From NCBI RefSeq assembly GCF_002979655.1, contig NZ_PCPG01000002.1, positions 62,001 through 126,000 on the forward strand: a DNA stretch of 64,000 nt, read 5' to 3'. Shown one piece after another: positions 27,491 to 38,325 of the stretch. The DNA comes from Microbacterium sp. MYb45 (GTDB lineage Bacteria > Actinomycetota > Actinomycetes > Actinomycetales > Microbacteriaceae). A program made the translations under genes and the position numbers. The notes below the pieces were generated by a model, which was not told the DNA's origin, made no database searches, and saw only the letters and a list, made by a program, of their open reading frames with translations. Positions within the stretch are counted from its first letter, which is position 1. Each line of letters starts with the position of its first letter.

Positions 27491-28245
27491 TATGCCGACG
27501 CTCCTTCTGCGACAGGTGCCTCGTTGCGCGGGGCACGGCGGCGGTCGCCACCACGGTCGTCACGACGAGCCTTGGGTGCGTTGGCCTGCTCGCGAGCGAG
27601 CTCCTTGGCGGTCAGGTCGCCCTTGTAGATCCAGACCTTCACGCCGATGCGGCCGAAGGTGGTCTTCGCCTCGTAGAAGCCGTAGTCGATGTTCGCGCGC
27701 AGCGTGTGCAGCGGCACACGACCTTCGCGGTAGAACTCCGAGCGGCTCATCTCGGCGCCGCCGAGGCGGCCGGAGACCTGGATGCGGATGCCCTTTGCGC
27801 CGGCGCGCTGAGCGCCCTGCAGACCCTTGCGCATCGCACGACGGAACGCCACGCGAGCAGAGAGCTGCTCGGCGATGCCCTGTGCGACGAGCTGAGCGTC
27901 AGCCTCGGGGTTCTTGACCTCGAGGATGTTCAGCTGGATCTGCTTGCCCGAGAGCTTCTCGAGGTCGCCGCGAATGCGCTCGGCCTCGGCGCCACGACGA
28001 CCGATCACGATGCCCGGACGGGCGGTGTGGATGTCGACGCGGACGCGGTCACGGGTGCGCTCGATCTCGATGTTCGAGACACCGGCGCGGTCGAGCTGCG
28101 TCTTGAGCAGGTTGCGGATCTTGATGTCCTCGGCGACGTAGTCGGCGTAACGCTGACCCGGCTTCGTCGAGTCAGAGAACCAACGCGAGACGTGGTCCGT
28201 CGTGATGCCGAGACGGAAGCCGTACGGGTTTACCTTCTGTCCCAT
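27490..28245 (-). CDS. rpsC: 30S ribosomal protein S3
   Basis: 251 residues. [18 protein letters not shown], then the KH domain with [19 protein letters not shown]. The tail after about residue 215 is Arg/Asp-rich ([16 protein letters not shown]). It forms part of the mRNA entry tunnel. TAATG overlaps both sides. Confidence 0.98.
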   Translation of the reverse strand: MGQKVNPYGFRLGITTDHVSRWFSDSTKPGQRYADYVAEDIKIRNLLKTQLDRAGVSNIEIERTRDRVRVDIHTARPGIVIGRRGAEAERIRGDLEKLSGKQIQLNILEVKNPEADAQLVAQGIAEQLSARVAFRRAMRKGLQGAQRAGAKGIRIQVSGRLGGAEMSRSEFYREGRVPLHTLRANIDYGFYEAKTTFGRIGVKVWIYKGDLTAKELAREQANAPKARRDDRGGDRRRAPRNEAPVAEGASA

Positions 28246-28643
28246 TACTTGCTCGCCTTCTTGTTGCTGTCGCCCGCGGCGGCCGGAGCTGCCTCAGGCG
28301 TCGAGAGCACGACCGTGATGTGGCTCGTGCGCTTCTTGATCTGGAAAGCGCGACCCTGTGCACGGGGCTGGAAACGCTTGAGCGTGGTGCCCTCGTCGAC
28401 GTACGCGTTGGCCACGTACAGGTCCTTCTCGTCGAGGAACTCGCCGTCGCGATCTGCCTTGACCTGCGCGTTGGCCATGGCCGACGCGACAAGCTTGTAG
28501 ATCGGCTCGCTGGCGCTCTGCTGTGCGAACTTCAGGATCGCCAGAGCCTCCTGGGCCTGCTTGCCCTTGATGAGCGCGACGACACGACGAGCCTTCTGAG
28601 GGGTCACGCGGATGTGTCGCACGCGTGCGATCGATTCGACCAT
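28245..28643 (-). CDS. rplV: 50S ribosomal protein L22
   Basis: 132 residues. [15 protein letters not shown] and the tunnel-lining beta-hairpin region [22 protein letters not shown] are conserved. L22 lines the exit tunnel near the macrolide-binding site. TAATG overlaps with rpsS and rpsC. Confidence 0.98.
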   Translation of the reverse strand: MVESIARVRHIRVTPQKARRVVALIKGKQAQEALAILKFAQQSASEPIYKLVASAMANAQVKADRDGEFLDEKDLYVANAYVDEGTTLKRFQPRAQGRAFQIKKRTSHITVVLSTPEAAPAAAGDSNKKASK

Positions 28644-28924
28644 TAGCGGCGCCGCCCCTTCTTGTCGTCCTTCTCGTGGCCGCGGAAGGTGCGGGTGGGC
28701 GCGAACTCGCCCAGCTTGTGACCGACCATGGTCTCGGACACGAACACAGGGATGTGCTTGCGTCCGTCGTGGACCGCGATCGTGTGACCCAGCATGGCCG
28801 GGATGATCATGGACCGACGGGACCAGGTCTTGATGACGTTCTTGGTGCCGGCTTCGTTCTGCACGACCACCTTGCGAAGCAGGTGATCGTCGACGAAGGG
28901 GCCCTTCTTAAGACTGCGAGGCAT
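28643..28924 (-). CDS. rpsS: 30S ribosomal protein S19
   Basis: 93 residues, canonical uS19 ([36 protein letters not shown]). It pairs with S13 in the 30S head. It follows rplB by 12 bases. Confidence 0.98.
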   Translation of the reverse strand: MPRSLKKGPFVDDHLLRKVVVQNEAGTKNVIKTWSRRSMIIPAMLGHTIAVHDGRKHIPVFVSETMVGHKLGEFAPTRTFRGHEKDDKKGRRR

Positions 28925-28936
28925 CTTCTCTTACTC

Positions 28937-29776
28937 CTACTTACGCTTCTTGCCGGCGTTACGACGACGCACGATGTACTTGTCGCTTTCCTTGTTGGCG
29001 TGACGGGTACGACCCTCAGCCTGGCCCCACGGGGAGACGGGGTGACGACCACCAGAGGTCTTACCCTCACCACCACCGTGCGGGTGGTCCACCGGGTTCA
29101 TCGCGACACCACGCACGGTCGGGCGGACGCCCTTCCAGCGCATGCGGCCGGCCTTGCCCCAGTTGATGTTCGACTGCTCGGCGTTGCCGACCTCGCCGAT
29201 GGTCGCGCGGCAGCGCGCATCGACGTTGCGGATCTCGCCCGAGGGGAGACGCAGCTGGGCGTAGGGGCCGTCCTTGGCGACGAGACGGACGGATGCACCG
29301 GCCGAACGTGCCATCTTCGCGCCGCCACCGGGGCGGAGCTCGATCGCGTGGATGACGGTACCCGTGGGGATGTTCTTCAGCGGGAGGTTGTTGCCCGGCT
29401 TGATGTCAGCCCCGGCACCCGACTCGACGATGTCGCCCTGCTTCAGCTTCGCCGGAGCGAGGATGTAGCGCTTCTCACCGTCGAAGTAGTGCAGCAGCGC
29501 GATGCGCGCGGTGCGGTTGGGGTCGTACTCGATGTGAGCGACCTTGGCGTTGACGCCGTCCTTGTCGTTACGACGGAAGTCGATGACGCGGTACTGGCGC
29601 TTGTGGCCACCACCGATGTGACGGGTCGTGATGCGGCCCTGGTTGTTGCGACCACCGGTCTTCGAGAGCGGGCGCAGCAGCGACTTCTCCGGCGTCGATC
29701 GAGTGATCTCGGCGAAGTCAGCCACCGACGAGCCGCGACGGCCCGGGGTCGTGGGCTTGTACTTGCGAATAGCCAT
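28937..29776 (-). CDS. rplB: 50S ribosomal protein L2
   Basis: 279 residues. [17 protein letters not shown] at the start and the strictly conserved [20 protein letters not shown] near residue 225 mark uL2, which is essential for subunit joining and peptidyl transferase structure. Stop codon TAG. Confidence 0.98.
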   Translation of the reverse strand: MAIRKYKPTTPGRRGSSVADFAEITRSTPEKSLLRPLSKTGGRNNQGRITTRHIGGGHKRQYRVIDFRRNDKDGVNAKVAHIEYDPNRTARIALLHYFDGEKRYILAPAKLKQGDIVESGAGADIKPGNNLPLKNIPTGTVIHAIELRPGGGAKMARSAGASVRLVAKDGPYAQLRLPSGEIRNVDARCRATIGEVGNAEQSNINWGKAGRMRWKGVRPTVRGVAMNPVDHPHGGGEGKTSGGRHPVSPWGQAEGRTRHANKESDKYIVRRRNAGKKRK

Positions 29777-29796
29777 TATTGTCCTTATCCCCCGGG

Positions 29797-30120
29797 TCAG
29801 CCGATTGCCGTGAAGATGTCGATGGTGCCCGACTTCAGGGTGACGATGGCGCGCTTGGTGTCCTTGCGCTTGCCGGTGCCGAAGCGGGTGCGACGAGCCT
29901 TGCCGACGCGGTTGAGGGTGTTGACCCCTGCGACCTTGACGCCGAAGATCTTCTCGATGGCGAGCTTGATCTCGGTCTTCGAAGCGCGCGGGTCGACGAG
30001 GAAGGTGTACTTTCCTTCATCGATGAGCCCGTAGCTCTTCTCGGACACGACCGGCTTCAGGATGATGTCGCGCGGGTCCTTGTTCAGGGCCGTCTGGAGA
30101 ACAGATGCCTGCTCGCTCAT
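29797..30120 (-). CDS. rplW: 50S ribosomal protein L23
   Basis: 107 residues; the core starts at [15 protein letters not shown]. It is a tunnel-exit docking site for trigger factor and signal recognition particle. ATG overlaps the rplD stop by 4 bp. Confidence 0.97.
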   Translation of the reverse strand: MSEQASVLQTALNKDPRDIILKPVVSEKSYGLIDEGKYTFLVDPRASKTEIKLAIEKIFGVKVAGVNTLNRVGKARRTRFGTGKRKDTKRAIVTLKSGTIDIFTAIG

Positions 30121-30779
30121 GCGGAGACCTCCTGGTTGGCGCCGGACTTGGAGGCGATGAAGCCCTCGAGCGCGGCCTGGGTGAAGACGATGTCGTCGGA
30201 GACGAGCACGTCGTATGCGTTGAGCTGGTCGAACGTCAGCACGTGCAGGTTCGACAGGTTGCGGATGCTCTTCAGCGTCACGTCGTCGTTGCGCTCGATA
30301 ACGACGAGCACGTTCTTCGACGAGACGACGTTGGTGAGGAAGTTCACCGCGGTCTTCGTCGAGGGCGTGCCGTCGATCCCGAAGGACTCGATGGCGTGGA
30401 TGCGGTCGCCACGGAAGCGGTCGCTGAGCGCGCCCAGCAGGGCGGCCGCGATCATCTTCTTGGGCGTGCGCTGCGAGTAGTCACGCGGCTTCGGCCCGTG
30501 GACGATGCCACCACCGGTCATGTGCGGCGCGCGGATGGAACCCTGACGGGCGTTACCCGTGCCCTTCTGCTTGAAGGGCTTGCGGCCGGCACCGGAGACC
30601 TCGCCACGACGCTTGGTCGAGTGCGTGCCCTGGCGAGCCGCCGCGAGCTGCGCGACGACGACCTGGTGGATGAGCGGGATGTTCGTCTTGGCGTCGAACA
30701 GCGCGGCGGGAAGCTCGATGGAGCCTGCCTTCTTGCCGTCTGCCTTGAGGACGTCGAGCGCGAGAGTGGAGTCAGCCAT
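30117..30779 (-). CDS. rplD: 50S ribosomal protein L4
   Basis: 220 residues. The long loop with [22 protein letters not shown] reaches the exit tunnel, and [12 protein letters not shown] lies in the globular domain. In E. coli L4 also regulates the S10 operon through its leader; whether that occurs here is unknown. Confidence 0.97.
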   Translation of the reverse strand: MADSTLALDVLKADGKKAGSIELPAALFDAKTNIPLIHQVVVAQLAAARQGTHSTKRRGEVSGAGRKPFKQKGTGNARQGSIRAPHMTGGGIVHGPKPRDYSQRTPKKMIAAALLGALSDRFRGDRIHAIESFGIDGTPSTKTAVNFLTNVVSSKNVLVVIERNDDVTLKSIRNLSNLHVLTFDQLNAYDVLVSDDIVFTQAALEGFIASKSGANQEVSA

Positions 30780-30781
30780 GT

Positions 30782-31441
30782 TCAGGCACCCTTCACTGCG
30801 TTGCGGACATAGACGATGCGGCCACGAGCACCGGGGACAGCGCCCTTGACGAGCAGCAGACCCTTCTCGATGTCGATGGCGTGCACCGTGAGGTTGAGGA
30901 CGGTCACACGCTCGCCACCCATACGGCCGGCCATGCGCATGCCCTTGAAGACGCGGCTCGGGGTCGACGATGCGCCGATCGAGCCGGGCTTGCGGTGGTT
31001 GCGGTGCGAACCGTGCGAAGCCGAGACGCCCTTGAAGTTGTGACGCTTCATGACACCGGCGAAGCCCTTGCCCTTGCTCGTGCCGACGACGTCGACGAGC
31101 TGGCCGGCTTCGAAGGTGCCGTCGACCGTGAGCTCCTGGCCCAGGCTGTAGTCGCCGGCGTCCGCGGTGCGGATCTCGGTGACGTGACGACGCGGCGTGA
31201 CGCCGGCTGCCTCGAAGTGGGCCGTGAGGGGCTTGTTCACCTTGCGCGGGTCGATCTGGCCGTACGCGATCTGCACGGCGTTGTAGCCGTCCTTCTCGGG
31301 CGTACGGATCTGCGTGACCACGTTCGAGGCGAGCTCGATGACGGTGACGGGAACGAGCTTGCCGCTCTCGTTCCAGACCTGGGTCATGCCGAGCTTCGTG
31401 CCCAGCATGCCCTTGGAAATCTTGGAGTTGATGTCAACCAT
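30782..31441 (-). CDS. rplC: 50S ribosomal protein L3
   Basis: 219 residues from ATG 31441. [13 protein letters not shown] start and the central [16 protein letters not shown] are typical of uL3, an assembly initiator near the peptidyl transferase centre. Eight bases separate it from rpsJ; a longer upstream frame is a shadow of rpsJ. Confidence 0.97.
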   Translation of the reverse strand: MVDINSKISKGMLGTKLGMTQVWNESGKLVPVTVIELASNVVTQIRTPEKDGYNAVQIAYGQIDPRKVNKPLTAHFEAAGVTPRRHVTEIRTADAGDYSLGQELTVDGTFEAGQLVDVVGTSKGKGFAGVMKRHNFKGVSASHGSHRNHRKPGSIGASSTPSRVFKGMRMAGRMGGERVTVLNLTVHAIDIEKGLLLVKGAVPGARGRIVYVRNAVKGA

Positions 31442-31449
31442 GTCCGACC

Positions 31450-31758
31450 TCAGAGCTTGATCTCGATGTTGACATCGGCAGGCAGGTCGAGACGCATCAG
31501 CGAGTCGACGGCCTTGGGCGTCGGGTCGACGATGTCGATCAGACGCTTGTGGGTGCGCATCTCGAAGTGCTCGCGGCTGTCCTTGTACTTGTGCGGCGAC
31601 CGGATGACGCACACGACGTTCTTCTCGGTCGGAAGGGGCACGGGTCCGACGACGGTCGCACCCGCACGGGTCACGGTGTCGACGATCTTGCGTGCGGACG
31701 TGTCGATGACCTCGTGGTCATACGACTTCAGGCGAATGCGGATCTTCTGTCCCGCCAT
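31450..31758 (-). CDS. rpsJ: 30S ribosomal protein S10
   Basis: 102 residues ([20 protein letters not shown]...). It also acts as NusE in antitermination with NusB. First gene of the S10 operon. ATG 31758 is preceded by AGAGAGAG, a purine-rich stretch that can act as ribosome site. About 850 bp upstream contain no gene. Confidence 0.98.
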   Translation of the reverse strand: MAGQKIRIRLKSYDHEVIDTSARKIVDTVTRAGATVVGPVPLPTEKNVVCVIRSPHKYKDSREHFEMRTHKRLIDIVDPTPKAVDSLMRLDLPADVNIEIKL

Positions 31759-32092
31759 TGTCTGCTCTCTCTCTTTAGGCGTCATACCGTCCGGGACCGG
31801 GTGGCCCTGGGGCATTGGACGCACGTCGGCGCTGTTCGCGCCTCGGCACGAGAACGGCTCTCACGAGTCGATCTGCTGCACCACTGTTCTTCTGTCAGCC
31901 GGACGCCGCGAGGCGACCGGATGCCCGACCTCCGCCGCGCACGGCGAACCCTTCGGTGAGAAGGGTGTCGGGGTGTGTGTTCTGCTACCCGCGGCCTAGA
32001 ACCCTGCAGCCCCCATGAGGAACCGCCGTCTATGCACTGCCCTGGCAGTGATCCGGCGCACGCACAGCGGCGACGGAATATCGAACCTGTCT

Positions 32093-32122
32093 ATTCTGCC
32101 ACGGCTGATTTCACTTCTGCAA
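32093..32122 (-). promoter_or_regulatory. Candidate S10 operon promoter
   Basis: Minus strand: TTGCAG and CAGAAT with an 18-bp spacer. It is the best sigma-70-like pair found in the long interval upstream of rpsJ. Confidence 0.4.
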
Positions 32123-32191
32123 ACCCGGGCGTGTCGCGCCTCTCAGCGAGGCGGTGACCGACGTCGAAATCCGGCTCAGAAGGAAGGAGAT

Positions 32192-32328
32192 AGCGGGGCG
32201 AAGCATCCCCATGCCTCGCCCCGCTTGGGGAGGGCGTTCAGTGCGAGGGGGCACACCGAACGCGAGTAGCCCGGCGTGAAGGGACGCCGAACTCCTCGTT
32301 CGAGGGCGCGGCGGAAGACCCGCCGCGC
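32192..32328. repeat. Tandem array of stem-loops
   Basis: Five inverted repeats follow one another: AGCGGGGCGA/TCGCCCCGCT (32192-32225, with an inner GCAT/ATGC stem), GCGTTC/GAACGC (32234-32263), GGCGT/ACGCC (32273-32288), CGAAC/GTTCG (32288-32302) and GCGCGGCGG/CCGCCGCGC (32306-32328). The series suggests a structured RNA or protein-binding element; the strand is not determined. Confidence 0.5.
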
Positions 32329-32558
32329 AGGCAGGGTGACGCTCAGGCGCACAGAGTGCGCGCGTCGCACGATGATCCCCAAGATCGCTTATCCCCAGTT
32401 TCAACGCGGAAAGCCCGCGTGCTTCGGGAAACCGAACCCCTTCGGCTTCCCCGACCGCAAGATCCCCAGGCGGTCGAGACGATCCTACTCGATACATCTG
32501 CGAATCCGCCACATCTGACGACCACTAGATCGAACGGGGGCGTGCCTCTGCATACGAA

Positions 32559-32590
32559 AGCGGCGATCCACCAGGTGGTGGATCGCCGCT
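32559..32590 (-). terminator. Terminator of the Rv0909-like gene
   Basis: AGCGGCGATCCACC pairs perfectly with GGTGGATCGCCGCT (14 bp) around a 4-nt loop, and the minus strand continues CTTTCGT. It lies 17 bases after the stop codon. Confidence 0.85.
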
Positions 32591-32607
32591 CGAAGAGTGC
32601 GGGGCTG

Positions 32608-32820
32608 CTACTCGTTGCCGACGGCCTTGTCCGCGCTGTCCCGGATCTCGTCGATCTTGTCGGCTGCACCCGGGGCGATCTTCTTCGCGAAGTCCGCGAC
32701 GCCGTCGAGGACCTTGTCACTGATGTCCTCGGCCTGGTCGCTCTTGACGGCCTCGGCGATCTTGTCCTTGTTCTGCTCGTAGAGGTCCTTGCCCTTGTTC
32801 ACCGCGTCATCGATACCCAT
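32608..32820 (-). CDS. Rv0909/MT0933-like small helical protein (putative antitoxin family)
   Basis: 70 residues, very rich in Lys, Asp and Ala, predicted to be helical, with two similar D-x2-K-x2-A style repeats (VNKGKDLYEQNKDKI and KIAPGAADKIDEI). It resembles a small actinobacterial family annotated as antitoxin after Rv0909, but no toxin gene is adjacent, so that role is doubtful here. ATG 32820 has AAGGGGA upstream. It has its own terminator and is isolated between tuf and the S10 interval. Confidence 0.75.
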   Translation of the reverse strand: MGIDDAVNKGKDLYEQNKDKIAEAVKSDQAEDISDKVLDGVADFAKKIAPGAADKIDEIRDSADKAVGNE

Positions 32821-32917
32821 GTGAATCCCCTTCTCAGGTGTGCGTCGACGGAGAGGCCGACGAGATCATTGTGCACGTCTTGGCGCGGAGAGGAAACTCC
32901 CGACACGATACAAAGCA

Positions 32918-32951
32918 CAGAGGGGCCGGACCCGAAGGTCCGACCCCTCTG
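32918..32951 (-). terminator. tuf terminator with UUCG loop
   Basis: A 15-bp stem (one G-U pair) closed by TTCG on the minus strand, ending GGCCCCTCTG and followed by TGCTTTGTAT, directly after the tuf stop. It is a classical intrinsic terminator. Confidence 0.9.
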
Positions 32952-32966
32952 CGAGGAAGCAGGTGC

Positions 32967-34157
<1,191 letters not shown>

Positions 34158-34276
34158 TGGGTCCTCCTCAGGACGTCGTTGTAAAGGTGACCGGGCACTG
34201 GTTTGCGACCGGTTCTCTACGGGTTAGGTTCTCAGTTTAGTAGAGAGGGAATGTGAAGTTGTAGGTGACCTGGGAA

Positions 34277-34311
34277 CCCCGCGGCGCTTCGCGGTGCTCG
34301 GCGCCGCGGGG
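34277..34311 (-). terminator. Intercistronic hairpin between fusA and tuf
   Basis: CCCCGCGGCGC and GCGCCGCGGGG form a perfect 11-bp stem with a 13-nt loop, 15 bases after the fusA stop. It may attenuate or protect the 3' end of the fusA message. Confidence 0.65.
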
Positions 34312-34326
34312 AGCCCAGAAGAGCGA

Positions 34327-36441
34327 TTACTCGCCCTTGGTCTTCTGGACGATCTCGTCGGCCACTGCGCGGGGAACCTCAGCGTAGCTGTGGAACTCCA
34401 TGGAGTAGACGGCACGGCCCGAGGTCTTCGAGCGCAGGTCGCCGATGTAGCCGAACATCTCGGACAGCGGGACCTGAGCGCGGACGACCTTGACGCCTGC
34501 GGCGTCTTCCATCGACTGGATCTGGCCACGACGCGAGTTCAGGTCGCCGATGACGTCGCCCATGTACTCCTCAGGAGTACGGACCTCGACGGCCATCAGC
34601 GGCTCGAGCAGCACGGGGTTGGCACGGCGAGCGGCCTCCTTGAAGCCCATGGAGCCCGCGATCTTGAACGCCATCTCCGAGGAGTCGACGTCGTGCGCCG
34701 CACCATCGACGATGGTCGCCTTGACGCCGACCATCGGGTAGCCCGCGAGCACACCGACGTTCATCGCGTCCTGGAAACCGGCGTCGATCGAACCGATGTA
34801 CTCACGAGGGATGCGACCACCGGTGACGGCGTTCACGAACTCGTAGGTCTTCTCGGAGTCCAGGTCCATCGGCTCGATGGTGAACTGGATCTTCGCGAAC
34901 TGGCCGGAGCCACCGGTCTGCTTCTTGTGCGTGTAGTCGTGCTTCTCGACGGCCTTCTTCAGGGTCTCGCGGTACGCGACCTGCGGCTTGCCGACGTTGG
35001 CCTCGACGTTGAACTCGCGCTTCATGCGGTCCACGAGGATGTCGAGGTGAAGCTCGCCCATGCCCTTGATGGTCGTCTGACCGGTCTCGGGGTTGAGCTC
35101 CGTGCGGAAGGTCGGGTCCTCCTCAGCGAGCTTCTGGATGGCGACACCCAGCTTCTCCTGGTCGGCCTTGGTCTTCGGCTCGATCGCGACCTCGATGACG
35201 GGCTCGGGGAACGTCATCGACTCGAGGACGACCGGAGCTGCCGGGTCGGTCAGGGTGTCACCGGTGGTGGTGTCCTTCAGACCGATGACCGCGTAGATGT
35301 TACCCGCGGTGACCGAGGGGACCGGGATCTCCTTGTTGGCGTGCATCTGGAAGATCTTCCCGATGCGCTCCTTCTTGTTCTTGGTCGAGTTGATGACCGC
35401 AGAACCGGACTCGAGGTGACCCGAGTAGACGCGCACGTAGGTGAGGCGACCGAAGAACGGGTGCACGGCGACCTTGAACGCGAGGGCTGCGAACGGGTCA
35501 TTGGCGTCGGGGTGACGCTCGATGATCGTGTCGTAGTCCTTCGGGTCGTGTGCCTCGATCGAGCCCACGTCGAGCGGGTTCGGGAGGTAGTCGACGACCG
35601 CGTCGAGCATCGGCTGGACGCCGCGGTTCTTGAATGCGGAGCCGCAGAGCACCGGGTAGATCTCGGAAGCGACGGTCAGCTTGCGGATCGCGCCCTTGAT
35701 CTCGGCGACCGTGAGCTCCTCGCCACCGAAGAACTTCTCGAGCAGCGCGTCGTCGGTCTCGGCGACGGTCTCGAGGAGCTGCTGACGGTACTCCGCCGCC
35801 TTCTCCTTGAGGTTCTCCGGGATCTCCTGGATCTCGTAGGAGGCGCCCATCGTGACGTCACCCTTGGAGTCTCCGGCCCACACCAGCGCACGCATCTCGA
35901 CCAGGTCGACGACGCCGATGAAGTCGCTCTCCGCACCGATCGGCAGCTGGATCACGAGGGGCTTGGCACCCAGGCGGTTGATGATGGTGTCGACGGTGAA
36001 GTAGAAGTCCGCGCCGAGCTTGTCCATCTTGTTGACGAAGCAGATGCGGGGGACGTTGTACTTGTCGGCCTGACGCCAGACCGTCTCGGACTGGGGCTCG
36101 ACGCCCTCCTTGCCGTCGAACACGGCGACGGCACCATCGAGGACGCGGAGCGAACGCTCCACCTCGACCGTGAAGTCCACGTGGCCGGGGGTGTCGATGA
36201 TGTTGATCTGGTTCTTGTTCCAGTAGCAGGTCACGGCGGCAGACGTGATCGTGATGCCGCGCTCCTTCTCCTGCTCCATCCAGTCGGTGGTCGACGCGCC
36301 ATCGTGCGTCTCGCCGAGCTTGTGGTTGACGCCCGTGTAGAACAGGATGCGCTCGGTCGTCGTGGTCTTGCCGGCATCGATGTGCGCCATGATGCCGATG
36401 TTGCGGACCTTGCTCAGGTCCGTGAGCACGTCTTGTGCCAC
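34327..36441 (-). CDS. fusA: Elongation factor G
   Basis: 704 residues. G1 AHIDAGKTT at 19-27, DTPGHVDFT and [10 protein letters not shown] in the G domain, [16 protein letters not shown] and [16 protein letters not shown] in the C-terminal domains. It drives ribosome translocation. The GTG start at 36441 is followed by GCA CAA GAC. It lies 87 bp after rpsG, with a strong hairpin in the gap. Confidence 0.98.
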   Translation of the reverse strand: MAQDVLTDLSKVRNIGIMAHIDAGKTTTTERILFYTGVNHKLGETHDGASTTDWMEQEKERGITITSAAVTCYWNKNQINIIDTPGHVDFTVEVERSLRVLDGAVAVFDGKEGVEPQSETVWRQADKYNVPRICFVNKMDKLGADFYFTVDTIINRLGAKPLVIQLPIGAESDFIGVVDLVEMRALVWAGDSKGDVTMGASYEIQEIPENLKEKAAEYRQQLLETVAETDDALLEKFFGGEELTVAEIKGAIRKLTVASEIYPVLCGSAFKNRGVQPMLDAVVDYLPNPLDVGSIEAHDPKDYDTIIERHPDANDPFAALAFKVAVHPFFGRLTYVRVYSGHLESGSAVINSTKNKKERIGKIFQMHANKEIPVPSVTAGNIYAVIGLKDTTTGDTLTDPAAPVVLESMTFPEPVIEVAIEPKTKADQEKLGVAIQKLAEEDPTFRTELNPETGQTTIKGMGELHLDILVDRMKREFNVEANVGKPQVAYRETLKKAVEKHDYTHKKQTGGSGQFAKIQFTIEPMDLDSEKTYEFVNAVTGGRIPREYIGSIDAGFQDAMNVGVLAGYPMVGVKATIVDGAAHDVDSSEMAFKIAGSMGFKEAARRANPVLLEPLMAVEVRTPEEYMGDVIGDLNSRRGQIQSMEDAAGVKVVRAQVPLSEMFGYIGDLRSKTSGRAVYSMEFHSYAEVPRAVADEIVQKTKGE

Positions 36442-36487
36442 AGGAGTGTCCTTATCTTTTGGAGCAGTCGTACTGCGAAGAGGGGGT

Positions 36488-36520
36488 GCCCGCCCTTCGG
36501 CGAGTGGCCGAAGGGCGGGC
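36488..36520 (-). terminator. Intercistronic hairpin between rpsG and fusA
   Basis: GCCCGCCCTTCGGC and GCCGAAGGGCGGGC form a perfect 14-bp stem with a 5-nt loop, eight bases after the rpsG stop. Stability is comparable to a terminator, yet fusA follows only 47 bp later. Confidence 0.7.
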
Positions 36521-36528
36521 GAAGCTGG

Positions 36529-36999
36529 TTACCAGCGGTAGTGAGCGAACGCGCGGTTCGACTCGGCCATCTTGTGCGTGTCCTCGCGGCGCTTGACCGC
36601 GGCACCCAGGCCGTTCGACGCGTCGAGGATCTCGTTCTGCAGACGCTCGGTCATCGTCTTCTCACGACGGCCCTTCGCGTAGCTCACGAGCCAGCGCAGA
36701 GCGAGCGTGTTGGCGCGGTGAGGCTTGACCTCGACCGGCACCTGGTAGGTCGAGCCACCGACGCGGCGGCTGCGGACCTCGAGGGTCGGGCGCACGTTGT
36801 CGAGCGCCTTCTTGAGCGTGGCGACGGCGTCCTGACCGTTCTTCGCCTCGACGCCGCGGAGGGCGCCGTAGACGATCGACTCGGCCAGCGACTTCTTGCC
36901 GTCGACGAGGATCTTGTTCACCAGCGAGGTGACGATCGGTGCGCCGTATACCGGGTCGTTGACGACGGGGCGCTTGGGGGCTGGTCCCTTACGAGGCAT
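36529..36999 (-). CDS. rpsG: 30S ribosomal protein S7
   Basis: 156 residues, canonical uS7 ([20 protein letters not shown]...[19 protein letters not shown]). It organises the 30S head and contacts E-site tRNA. Five bases after rpsL. Confidence 0.98.
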   Translation of the reverse strand: MPRKGPAPKRPVVNDPVYGAPIVTSLVNKILVDGKKSLAESIVYGALRGVEAKNGQDAVATLKKALDNVRPTLEVRSRRVGGSTYQVPVEVKPHRANTLALRWLVSYAKGRREKTMTERLQNEILDASNGLGAAVKRREDTHKMAESNRAFAHYRW

Positions 37000-37004
37000 C
37001 TAAC

Positions 37005-37373
37005 TCAACCCTTCTTCGCGCCGTAGCGGGAACGAGCCTGCTTACGGTTCTTGACTGCCTGGGTGTCCAGGGCGCCACGGACGATCTTGTAACGCACACC
37101 GGGGAGGTCCTTGACACGACCGCCACGGACGAGCACCAGCGAGTGCTCCTGGAGGTTGTGACCCTCACCGGGGATGTACGCGGTGACCTCGGTGCCGTTG
37201 CGGAGCTTCACACGAGCGACCTTGCGCATCGCCGAGTTCGGCTTCTTGGGGGTGGTGGTGTAGACGCGGGTGCAGACCCCGGCCTGCTGCGGGTTCGACT
37301 TGAGCGCCGGCGCCTTGGTCTTGGTGACCTTGGGCGAGCGACCCTTGCGAACCAACTGCTGAATGGTTGGCAC
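37005..37373 (-). CDS. rpsL: 30S ribosomal protein S12
   Basis: 122 residues. [14 protein letters not shown] start; the decoding loops [16 protein letters not shown] and [11 protein letters not shown] carry the lysines (in TPKKPNS and in [11 protein letters not shown]) where streptomycin resistance changes arise in other species; both are wild-type. GTG start at 37373. First gene of the str operon. Confidence 0.98.
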   Translation of the reverse strand: MPTIQQLVRKGRSPKVTKTKAPALKSNPQQAGVCTRVYTTTPKKPNSAMRKVARVKLRNGTEVTAYIPGEGHNLQEHSLVLVRGGRVKDLPGVRYKIVRGALDTQAVKNRKQARSRYGAKKG

Positions 37374-37510
37374 GTTCTCTCCTCATAGTGCTGCACGGTG
37401 ACAGCGTGATGGGTTTCACATCATGACCCACCGGCACGCCGGAATCGACGCGCTTTTGGTGTGGTGGGTATGCCGTGGGGGCGGACCGGCATGGTGCCGA
37501 CGCCCAGTGC

Positions 37511-37526
37511 GCACGTCAAGACGTGC
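37511..37526. promoter_or_regulatory. Palindrome GCACGTCAAGACGTGC in the str leader
   Basis: A perfect 16-bp dyad lying about 7 to 22 bases after the predicted start of transcription of the str operon. It is a candidate operator or short leader hairpin. Confidence 0.5.
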
Positions 37527-37539
37527 ACACACCTGGTCA

Positions 37540-37568
37540 AGTGTAATGCCGCGTAACGTGGTGGTCAA
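37540..37568 (-). promoter_or_regulatory. Promoter of the str operon
   Basis: Minus strand TTGACC and TACACT with an exact 17-bp spacer, in the 238-bp region upstream of rpsL. It is the best sigma-70-type pair in the window and predicts a leader of about 160 nt. Confidence 0.7.
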
Positions 37569-37611
37569 ATGAACGCAAGTCCGGTGTGACGGCGGAGCGG
37601 CGCTCGGAGCA

Positions 37612-38259
37612 TCACGGCAGGTCGGGGTCGAACGGCGAATCCAGCGACTCCGTCAGCTCGGCGAGCAGTGCCTCGATCTGCGGCTCCACGTGCTGGGAGA
37701 TGGCCGCCTGGATGTAGATCCGGTGGCGAAGCAGGATGCCGCAGATCTCCCGCCCGACCATATTGGCGTACTCGTCGGCGAGGGCGACCTCCTGCCGGAG
37801 GGCGATCTTGGCTTCCTCGGTCAGAGGCGGCAACGCCGGCAGCTCCGCGGCGGAGTCATCGGCGAGCCCGGCGATGGTGAAGAGGAACGGCGCGCCGGGA
37901 ACCGGCTCGGGGTCGAGCGGGAGGCCGTCGAATTCCGGATCGAGGTCTTCGGCAGGGCGGTAGCTGCGGGCGCGGTTCCGGGCGGCCTGCTGATCGAGCT
38001 CGCGCTGCAGCATGGGGAGATTCCGTGCCGTGTAGTCCGCGACGGCGTGGTCGACGATGGTCTTGATGCGCGTCGAGAGTCCGTGCTGCACACCGTGCGG
38101 GGTGTTCGCACCGATTCCCGCCGCCGAGAGGATCGGCGATCCCAGACAGCGGCGGCATGGCGCGACGCGACCGCGGTGGGTCGCCGGCTCCCAGCGCGGC
38201 ACCCAGCGCAACCAGGCCTCGACGGCCTGGTCCACCTGCGTCTCCAATGAGCGCTCCAC
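37612..38259 (-). CDS. Conserved hypothetical protein, probably cytoplasmic
   Basis: 215 residues from GTG 38259 (VERSLETQVDQAVEAWLRWV). The sequence has an aromatic/acidic N-terminus, a CRRC-like cysteine pair near residue 36, a Pro-rich acidic middle and a helical C-terminus ending DSPFDPDLP. No membrane segment or signal is seen and no family is recognised. ATG 38307 would add 16 residues that look non-coding. It ends just upstream of the str promoter region. Confidence 0.6.
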   Translation of the reverse strand: MERSLETQVDQAVEAWLRWVPRWEPATHRGRVAPCRRCLGSPILSAAGIGANTPHGVQHGLSTRIKTIVDHAVADYTARNLPMLQRELDQQAARNRARSYRPAEDLDPEFDGLPLDPEPVPGAPFLFTIAGLADDSAAELPALPPLTEEAKIALRQEVALADEYANMVGREICGILLRHRIYIQAAISQHVEPQIEALLAELTESLDSPFDPDLP

Positions 38260-38325
38260 CCCACCAGCGTACGGCGCGCCGCCCGTCGTGACCGCGATTT
38301 CGCGCATCGCGGCGGGGCGGCCGCG

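Larger units (their letters stand above)
31759..32558. other. Long non-coding interval upstream of rpsJ
   Basis: About 800 bp without a convincing gene. Short open frames exist on both strands but have unconvincing composition and no ribosome sites. The right half contains a row of GC-rich stem-loops (32192-32328); the middle has a candidate S10 promoter (32093-32122), giving a leader of about 330 nt. A CACCCTTCTCACCGAAGGG-type small hairpin lies in the leader near 31950-31970. Two or three copies of ATCCCCA occur at about 32375-32475. Confidence 0.6.

Noticed and set aside
28625..30034. A 469-codon open frame on the + strand opposite rplB/rplW
   Set aside because: Antisense to highly conserved ribosomal proteins; no ribosome site and no recognisable domain.
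32192..32225. Hairpin with a CCCC loop, considered as 6C RNA
   Set aside because: 6C RNA has two stem-loops each with at least six cytosines; only four are present here.
32389..32397. TTATCCCCA, similar to a DnaA box
   Set aside because: A single copy with a mismatch, no cluster, no AT-rich unwinding region and no dnaA or dnaN nearby; not an origin.
32111..32512. A 133-codon minus-strand frame in the tuf-rpsJ interval
   Set aside because: Composition is Arg/Pro/Ala-rich without domain pattern, it overlaps the stem-loop row and the candidate promoter, and there is no ribosome site.
32608..32820. Toxin-antitoxin pair
   Set aside because: The Rv0909-like protein has no adjacent toxin gene and has its own terminator.
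34294..37026. A 910-codon open frame on the + strand opposite fusA and rpsG
   Set aside because: It is an antisense shadow caused by high GC at third codon positions; the minus strand carries fully conserved EF-G and S7.
38260..38307. Longer start (ATG 38307) for the hypothetical gene at 37612-38259
   Set aside because: The added 16 residues have no ribosome site and look like translated spacer; GTG 38259 is preferred, though not proven.
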